NCBI GenBank assembly: GCA_046349875.1
Contig: JAXMBN010000015.1
Coordinates: forward strand, 65,143-129,142
Length of the DNA: 64,000 nt
Reading direction: 5' to 3'
Source: JAXMBN01 sp046349875
GTDB taxonomy: Bacteria; Planctomycetota; Planctomycetia; Pirellulales; Pirellulaceae
In this document: positions 62,910 to 64,000 of the stretch, piece by piece
How positions within the stretch are numbered: the stretch's first letter is position 1
Layout: every line of letters starts with the position of its first letter
Made by a program: the position numbers and the translations under genes
The notes under the pieces: generated by a model
What the model was told of the DNA's origin: nothing
Database searches by the model: none
The model's input: the letters and a program-made list of their open reading frames with translations, nothing else

Positions 62910-64000
62910 GCAGGATCGCGATCGTAGTACATGCGAACCTGTCGACGAATTTGGTGGAGAGGATCTGCGTTAGGAATCACCTTGCCGCGCAGATTTCGTG
63001 AGGGAATGCCATCGGGAAAGTCGGTTCGTGAATCATCGGAAATCGACACGTTGTCTCCTAAGACGGTCCACCCAGGAGATCGATCGCTGACGATACCATT
63101 CCGTTGGCCAAACGATGCTCGATAGTAGGTATCGCGCAAGACCAGCATGCGATCGAGCTTGCATTGATTGCTTTCGAAGCGAAGCGAGATCGGAGAAGTA
63201 TCGCGCGTCAGGGAAGTGGTGATCGAACCATCGAGGTTGTTTGTGCCCTCGATATCCTCGACCCACTCGGATGGACAGGAGGATGCACCGCAGATCCAGC
63301 GTTGGTCGACCTTTGCCAGACAAAACCAAGGTAGAGATTGCGACGGGTGTTTCCAACGCGCAAGCTCATGTCGTTGGAGAGCACCGGTGTTCGATCGCGA
63401 GTCGTCAGAGGCATCACAACGGTAGAAAATCCAATCAGGCACCTCGCGCATCAATCGAAAATGTTGTCGGGCCGAGTGGGATTGAAGGACGAAGTCGACG
63501 CTGGAATGATTGGGAAGCTCAAGCATTTCTAAAACGATTCCAAAGTCCTTTACTTCGACCGGGCGAAGCTTCTCGCCTTGATTGAGCCAGTAGTCGTCGA
63601 GGATGGCGTAACCAGCGTCGGGAAGGCCAAGGGGTTTGCCATAGTGGAATCGATGCCAAGTGGTGGTTTGGATGAGTTCCTTCAGCGATGTAGCATAGTC
63701 ATGGTTCTCACCTTCCCAACGACTGTTCGGATGGTTGTCATGATCGAAAGCATCCACCAGAATCGCTTGAGTCAGGAAGGCTTGAAGTCCCTTTTGAAAT
63801 CGGACACCGTTGACGAATAGGTCCCCTTCTTCAACCGTCACCAAATCTCCCGGTGCTCCCACAATCCTCTTGATGCCTTTTCCGAGTTGGTCGTCGAAAA
63901 CAGCGAGGTCGCCTATTTTGTAGGTTCCGCTGTAGGGTTGGTAGGCGATCGACGGAGGATCCTGTACCCGATCGTCGAGGTGCGTTTGGGTACCTCCACA
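62891..64000 (-). CDS. Signal peptidase I (S26), C-terminal part, 5' end outside window
   Basis: The frame is open to the window edge. IKRIVGAPGDLVTVEEGDL supplies the catalytic Lys region (63866-63874) and the following box D; VLGDNVSISDDSR, DFPDGIPSRNLRGKV is box E with its GDN and SxDSR. The nucleophile Ser and the N-terminal membrane segments would be upstream of the window. Between the Lys and GDN about 270 residues occur, roughly twice the E. coli distance, filled with a beta-rich insert (LELPNHSSVDFVLQ, RHELARWKHPSQSLPWF). Such long signal peptidases are usual in planctomycetes. Removes signal peptides at the inner membrane. Tail-to-tail overlap of 19 bases with the 61320 gene. Confidence 0.85.
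   Translation of the reverse strand, partial: CGGTQTHLDDRVQDPPSIAYQPYSGTYKIGDLAVFDDQLGKGIKRIVGAPGDLVTVEEGDLFVNGVRFQKGLQAFLTQAILVDAFDHDNHPNSRWEGENHDYATSLKELIQTTTWHRFHYGKPLGLPDAGYAILDDYWLNQGEKLRPVEVKDFGIVLEMLELPNHSSVDFVLQSHSARQHFRLMREVPDWIFYRCDASDDSRSNTGALQRHELARWKHPSQSLPWFCLAKVDQRWICGASSCPSEWVEDIEGTNNLDGSITTSLTRDTSPISLRFESNQCKLDRMLVLRDTYYRASFGQRNGIVSDRSPGWTVLGDNVSISDDSRTDFPDGIPSRNLRGKVIPNADPLHQIRRQVRMYYDRDPAHVRSL

Overview
The window reads as chromosomal DNA of a planctomycete, most likely of the Pirellulales group. The evidence is the gene content: two PSCyt1-DUF1549-DUF1553 giant secreted cytochrome-like proteins, a DUF1501 partner, several sulfatases, DUF1559 pseudopilin-like proteins, Tat-exported Gfo/Idh/MocA and NHL proteins, a dockerin/Calx-beta adhesin remnant, a LEPR-type N-terminal sorting motif and a PEP-CTERM tail. 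No tRNA, rRNA, CRISPR array, phage or transposase gene was seen.

Layout. 1-2256: two frame-broken genes (cytochrome c/CBM6-like tail, sulfatase). 2242-5644: a His/Tyr/Gly-rich secreted protein, then a Tat-exported NHL propeller and a Tat-exported oxidoreductase. 5663-11501: rhomboid protease, MacA/MacB-like pair without an ATPase, BNR sialidase-like protein, UPF0173 hydrolase, Rieske protein. 11637-15292: a vanadium-haloperoxidase/PAP2 protein with RTX repeats, and two orphan conserved proteins. 15365-27048 is the accessory core: a broken sulfatase, a broken PEP-CTERM metalloprotease, a broken PQQ propeller, a copper-amine-oxidase-like protein with eroded active-site motifs, a 700-base non-coding block with two MITE-like elements and other repeats, a truncated Calx-beta/dockerin remnant, a diheme lipoprotein, and two more broken genes. 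27081-34120: amidohydrolase, intact sulfatase, and a membrane protein with a 15-base minisatellite encoding xDSKG repeats. 34456-39969: Cys/His-rich small protein, DUF1559 protein with a strong terminator, and a DUF1549/DUF1501 couple. 40005-49699 is housekeeping: two phosphohexomutases, hemC, an unknown gene, SMP-30-like lactonase, bioD, aguB-aguA (agmatine to putrescine) and a Nif3-like gene. 49819-59396: a large orphan secreted protein, TIM-barrel epimerase, small secreted protein, pectate lyase, the second DUF1549/DUF1553 protein and a small broken gene. 59583-64000: glnS, an orphan protein and the 3' part of a signal peptidase I gene.

About a dozen genes are interrupted by small indels while long neighbours are intact. 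Even conserved genes (aguA, nif3-like) are affected, and several breaks are repaired by adding one base to a homopolymer. I therefore suspect residual sequencing error in many cases rather than wholesale gene decay; the truncated adhesin and one in-frame stop in a sulfatase look more like genuine decay.

Functionally the window fits a heterotrophic planctomycete that degrades sulfated and acidic polysaccharides: sulfatases, pectate lyase, sialidase-like protein, secreted cytochromes and exported sugar oxidoreductases. The most unusual items are the xDSKG minisatellite, the paired MITE-like elements, the amine-oxidase-like protein without its catalytic motifs, the orphan 974-residue secreted protein, and the enlarged signal peptidase.
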